From Emiliania huxleyi CCMP1516 (lineage: Eukaryota; Haptophyta; Isochrysidales; Noelaerhabdaceae): DNA of 64,000 bases. Location: positions 83,955 through 147,954 of the forward strand of contig NW_005195801.1 in the NCBI RefSeq assembly GCF_000372725.1, given 5' to 3'. Shown one piece after another: positions 61,086-64,000 of this stretch. Position numbers and translations under genes: made by a program. Numbering within the stretch: the first letter of the stretch is position 1; each line of letters opens with the position of its first letter. The notes under the pieces were generated by a model. The model had not been told where the DNA came from. It saw only the letters and a program-made list of their open reading frames with translations, and did no database searches.

Positions 61086-62507
61086 CTAGAAATCCTCGTC
61101 GCTCCCCTCGTAGAGGGAGGGCTCGTTGGACTCGAGGAGTGGGCCGCCGTCGGAGGAGGAGCGGGCGGCTCCGCGGGCGACGCTCGCCCAGTTCTTCTTG
61201 TTGCTCTTGACCTCGCCGCCGCCGCCGCCGCCGCCGCGGCCGCCGCGCCCGCGCCGCCCGCGGCTTGTGCCCAGCCTGACCGCGCTCGGCATGCGCTCGT
61301 AGATAGTGTCCTTGAAGGCGGAGTGGAGGAGCGCCTCGAAGTTGACGCACGGCGCGTAGCGGCAGCGAGCGGCGGTCTTGCACGGGATGGCGGTCTGGTT
61401 GAAGGCCGGGCAGAAGCCGATCCCGTCGCGCACCGCCATCGCCTTGGCCTTGCCCGCCGCGCGCGCGACCTCGACCTTGTTGTCGACGATGAGGCTCTCG
61501 AAGGTCTTCTTCTTGGCGACGTTCGCCGCTGCGGCGCGCCTCTCCTTGAGCGCCTGCGCGCCGCACTGCGCGTCGTGGATGATGTCGGCGCTCGTCGTCG
61601 CAAAGGCGCGGCACGATGGGCAAAGCTTGTTCCCGAGCACCTTCACACTCCCGACGTCGAGGCGGAGGGGTCCGCCGACATCGCCGCTCGCGTAGACGTT
61701 GGGCAGGACAGGGAGGTTGCAGACGAGGTTCTCGTTCTTCACCTTGAAGAGGATCGAGCCGTCCTTCTCGTCCGACTTCGTGCCGAGGAAGGAGTGGTAT
61801 CCCTCCTGGATGGAGACCACGTTGCCGAAGTGCTTCTCCAAGAGGGGGGCGAAGTGCTCGATCTGGGCCGCGGTGTTGATGGCGCCGCGCGTGCGTATGG
61901 CGAGGAGGCCGTCGGAGTCGATGGTCGCCTGGGTCTCGCGCGCCTCCGCCTGCTTGCCCCACACGGTGGCGTCGAGAGCGGCGAAGGTGATGGTGATGTT
62001 GTCTGGCGCTGGGAGCTGTAGGACGCCACCGCCGGCGTACTGCTCGAGGAAGGCACGTGCCTCGCTCTCGCCGCTGAAGGCGACGCAGATGGCGCGCGAC
62101 GTGCCGATGACGGGCACGCTGATCGCGCTCGCCGGCTGCGCCTCGCAGCCTGGCGTCTTCCTCAGAAGCTGTCGAATCTCGGTGACGAGCGCCGTCGTGT
62201 TCTGGATGTCCGGGATGTGCGAGCCGTCGCGCGCCGCGAGCGCGACGTGCAGCAGGCGCTTCGTGCCGCGGTCGGTGCCGGCGGCCGCCGCAGCGGCCAT
62301 CTGTGCGGCGTCCACCATAATGGTGTCGCCTTCTTTGGCGTCGTCGTCGTTGACGCGCGCGCTCGCGAGCTCGCCGTCGAGGCGGCGCTTCACGCCGAGT
62401 CTCTGGCCATCATCGGCCTCTTGCGCGCCGTCGCGGCCGCGCGCCGCGCCCTCGGCAGCGGCAGCGTTGAGCGCCGGCGGCGGCAGGCCGGCCGAAGCGA
62501 ACGCCAT
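61086..62507 (-). CDS. RGG-box protein with Cys clusters, putative RNA-binding (473 aa)
   Basis: A single exon with three recognisable parts. An acidic/Ala-rich head is followed by a mixed alpha/beta region: TRAICVAFSGESEARAFLEQ, then NVVSIQEGYHSFLGTKSDEK. Two Cys clusters follow: LCPSCRAFATTSADIIHDAQ-C (C2HC-like) and FCPAFNQTAIPCKTAARCRY (CCCH-like). The tail is a Gly/Arg box (RGRRGRGGRGGGGGGG) ending SLYEGSDEDF. Zinc and RNA binding are inferred from these patterns; no named family is recognised. It is divergent from the F-box/RCC1 gene with about 195 bp between start codons. Confidence 0.7.
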   Translation of the reverse strand: MAFASAGLPPPALNAAAAEGAARGRDGAQEADDGQRLGVKRRLDGELASARVNDDDAKEGDTIMVDAAQMAAAAAAGTDRGTKRLLHVALAARDGSHIPDIQNTTALVTEIRQLLRKTPGCEAQPASAISVPVIGTSRAICVAFSGESEARAFLEQYAGGGVLQLPAPDNITITFAALDATVWGKQAEARETQATIDSDGLLAIRTRGAINTAAQIEHFAPLLEKHFGNVVSIQEGYHSFLGTKSDEKDGSILFKVKNENLVCNLPVLPNVYASGDVGGPLRLDVGSVKVLGNKLCPSCRAFATTSADIIHDAQCGAQALKERRAAAANVAKKKTFESLIVDNKVEVARAAGKAKAMAVRDGIGFCPAFNQTAIPCKTAARCRYAPCVNFEALLHSAFKDTIYERMPSAVRLGTSRGRRGRGGRGGGGGGGEVKSNKKNWASVARGAARSSSDGGPLLESNEPSLYEGSDEDF

Positions 62508-62702
62508 TCAAGTGAAGCGCCGTTCAAGCGCTGTGAGCTCCCGTGCCCAGTGTTGTGCGAGGGAGTCGTTGTAAAATTCTTTTCTCCCCTCGCAGGAGTC
62601 GCTTAGGCGGCTCCCGTGGTGTACCTGTGTTCGTGCCAGTGCGCGCCAGTCCCGTGCCCAGTGTCGTGCCAGGGAGTTTTGTTGTAAGATTCTTTTCTCG
62701 CG
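62508..62702. promoter_or_regulatory. Bidirectional promoter with duplicated start-site module
   Basis: The module CCCGTGCCCAGTGTYGTGC...GGGAGT...GTTGTAARATTCTTTTCTC occurs twice in direct orientation (about 62540-62586 and 62651-62699). The second copy ends 4 nt before the F-box/RCC1 ATG. Confidence 0.55.
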
Positions 62703-64000
62703 ATGTCTGCCCCGCGGCGCCGCTCGCGCCGCCTCGCCTCCGCAGCCGCTCCCTCGCCAAGCACGCCGCCGCCCGCCCGCCTCCTCGACCTCCCCACGGA
62801 CCTCCTCGTGCGCGTCGTCTCTCGCTGCGACCCCGCCGACATCGCTCGCGCCGCGGCCGTCTCGCTGCTCTTCCACGCCTCGCTTGCGCTGGAGGGCATC
62901 CGCTTGCGCCTGCAAGAGGCCGGCTACGAGCCGCCGGCGCAGCCAGAGGGGGAGAGCTGCGCCGTGCGGTGGCTGTGCTACTCGGCGCTGCTGCGCGAGG
63001 CCAACCCGCCGGCGAGGCTGGCGGCGGGCGCACGGCACAGCCTCTTCATCGACGGCGAGGGGCGGCTCTCGTCGTGCGGCGCGGCAGCGGAGGGCGAGGA
63101 GGGCGAGGAGGGCGAGGAGGACGGGGAGGACGAGGAGGAGGAAATTGCAGGCCTTCTCGGCCATGGTGAGGGCGTGCTGCAGCTGAAGACGCCGACCCGT
63201 CTCCCTTCCCCGTTGGGCGGAGGCGAGCGCGCGATTGGTGTGGCGGCGTCACGATACTTCAGCCTCGCTCTCTCCGCGAACGGCGCCCTTTGGTCCTGGG
63301 GCAGCGGCGAGGACGGCAAGCTGGGACACGGCGACGAGGAGGACCAGTGGCAGCCCAAGAATATCGAGGCCTTTGCTGGCCAGCGCGTCGTCGCTGTGTC
63401 GGCTGGAATGTCTCACAGCATGGCCCTCACCGCCGACGACGCCCTCTGGAGCTGGGGCCGTGGATTCTTTGGCCAGCTGGGCCACGGCGACGAGCAGAAC
63501 CAGCTGCTGCCCAAGAAGGTCGAGGCCTTTGCTGGCCAGCGCGTCGTCGCCGTGTCAGCAGGGTGGTACCACAGCATCGCCATCACCGCCGATGGCGCTG
63601 TCTGCAGCTGGGGCGTTGGATATGATGGCCAGCTGGGCCACGGCGACCAGCAGCGCCAGCTGCTGCCGAAGAAGATCGAGGCTCTGGCTGGCCAGCGCGT
63701 CGTCGCTGTGTCAGCGGGAGGTCTGCACAGCCTCGCCATCACCAGCAGCGGCGCCGTCTGGAGCTGGGGCTGGGGAGGCGATGGCGAGCTGGGCCACGGC
63801 GACCAGCAGAACCAGCTACTGCCCAAGAAGATCGAAGCCTTTGCTGGGCAGCGCGTCCTCGCTGTGTCGGCTGGAGGCGACCACAACCTCGCCCGCACCG
63901 CTGACGGCGCTGTCTGGAGCTGGGGCTGGGGAGGCGATGGCCAGCTGGGGCAGAACCAGCTGCTGCCGAGGAAGCTCGAGGCCTTTGCTGGGCAGCGCAT
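62703..64000 (+). CDS. F-box-like/RCC1-repeat protein (partial, >432 aa)
   Basis: The frame stays open from the ATG at 62703 to the window edge. Residues ~27-60 (RLLDLPTDLLVRVVSRCDPA, then DIARAAAVSLLFHASL) form an F-box-like motif, which in known proteins docks on Skp1 of an SCF ubiquitin ligase. An acidic Glu/Gly run (about residues 125-145) is followed by at least five RCC1 blades, such as ALWSWGSGEDGKLGHGD and VVAVSAGWYHSIAITADGAV, that build a propeller for substrate or GTPase binding. The blades are near-identical at DNA level. The last visible one is short (GQLGQNQLLP, lacking HGDQ). The start is supported by the AGATTCTTTTCTC element immediately upstream. Confidence 0.9.
   Translation, partial: MSAPRRRSRRLASAAAPSPSTPPPARLLDLPTDLLVRVVSRCDPADIARAAAVSLLFHASLALEGIRLRLQEAGYEPPAQPEGESCAVRWLCYSALLREANPPARLAAGARHSLFIDGEGRLSSCGAAAEGEEGEEGEEDGEDEEEEIAGLLGHGEGVLQLKTPTRLPSPLGGGERAIGVAASRYFSLALSANGALWSWGSGEDGKLGHGDEEDQWQPKNIEAFAGQRVVAVSAGMSHSMALTADDALWSWGRGFFGQLGHGDEQNQLLPKKVEAFAGQRVVAVSAGWYHSIAITADGAVCSWGVGYDGQLGHGDQQRQLLPKKIEALAGQRVVAVSAGGLHSLAITSSGAVWSWGWGGDGELGHGDQQNQLLPKKIEAFAGQRVLAVSAGGDHNLARTADGAVWSWGWGGDGQLGQNQLLPRKLEAFAGQR

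Overview
The window is nuclear DNA from a GC-rich eukaryotic alga, most likely a haptophyte (Emiliania/Gephyrocapsa, Chrysochromulina or Prymnesium type). The evidence is very high third-position GC with alanine-rich proteins, short introns of about 40-145 bp, and an intron set in which about half (13 of the 26 I could place by protein continuity) need a GC-AG rather than a GT-AG boundary. Neighbouring genes also share a recurrent AATTCTTTT-type element just upstream of the start codon. The species is inference; a pelagophyte is a less likely alternative.

Layout. 1-4.7 kb: one internal exon of an OTU-like gene leaving the left edge, a TIR-bounded element (1131-2451), a GT90-like remnant, a dispersed repeat and one small hypothetical ORF. 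4.7-6 kb: a DxD glycosyltransferase. 6.7-14 kb: a gene-dense block with a cyclophilin-ankyrin fusion (-) divergent from a GLYR-type beta-hydroxyacid dehydrogenase (+), a CBU_0592-type small membrane protein (+) and an alpha/beta hydrolase (-). 14.7-24.6 kb: a Ty1/copia mosaic of gag, integrase/RT/RNase H and ~286-bp LTRs in both orientations. 24.4-26.4 kb: an older LTR split by a ~1.7 kb insertion that itself carries a 411-bp MITE-like element. 26.5-28.9 kb: a choline-transporter-like protein (+) and a small dimeric-barrel protein (-). 29-32.8 kb: repeats, including a perfect 41-bp palindrome and a TTTAAG-rich element. 32.8-41.3 kb: an LCAT/PDAT-like acyltransferase with C2 and EF-hand parts (-), a GNAT acetyltransferase (+), a DUF6625-like glycosyltransferase (+) and an ankyrin protein (+). 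41.8-45.2 kb: repeats around a secreted DUF3598-like protein (-). 45.7-53.4 kb: a phytanoyl-CoA-hydroxylase-family dioxygenase (+), a seven-exon protein of unknown function (-) and a KH-KH-zinc-finger-WW RNA-binding protein (-). 53.5-64 kb: a 193-bp tandem array, an ankyrin-repeat protein (-), a cysteine-protease-like protein (+) with a partial duplication behind it, a (GT)n tract, an RGG-box protein (-) and an F-box/RCC1 protein (+) that leaves the right edge.

The genes do not form a pathway; this is an ordinary mixed eukaryotic neighbourhood. Functional themes are glycosylation (three glycosyltransferase-type loci), ankyrin scaffolds (three), lipid metabolism and transport (PDAT-like, choline transporter, PhyH) and RNA binding. 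Most start codons rest on the first ATG after an upstream promoter-like element or on protein continuity. Intron boundaries were placed by eye from reading-frame and domain continuity and have no transcript support.
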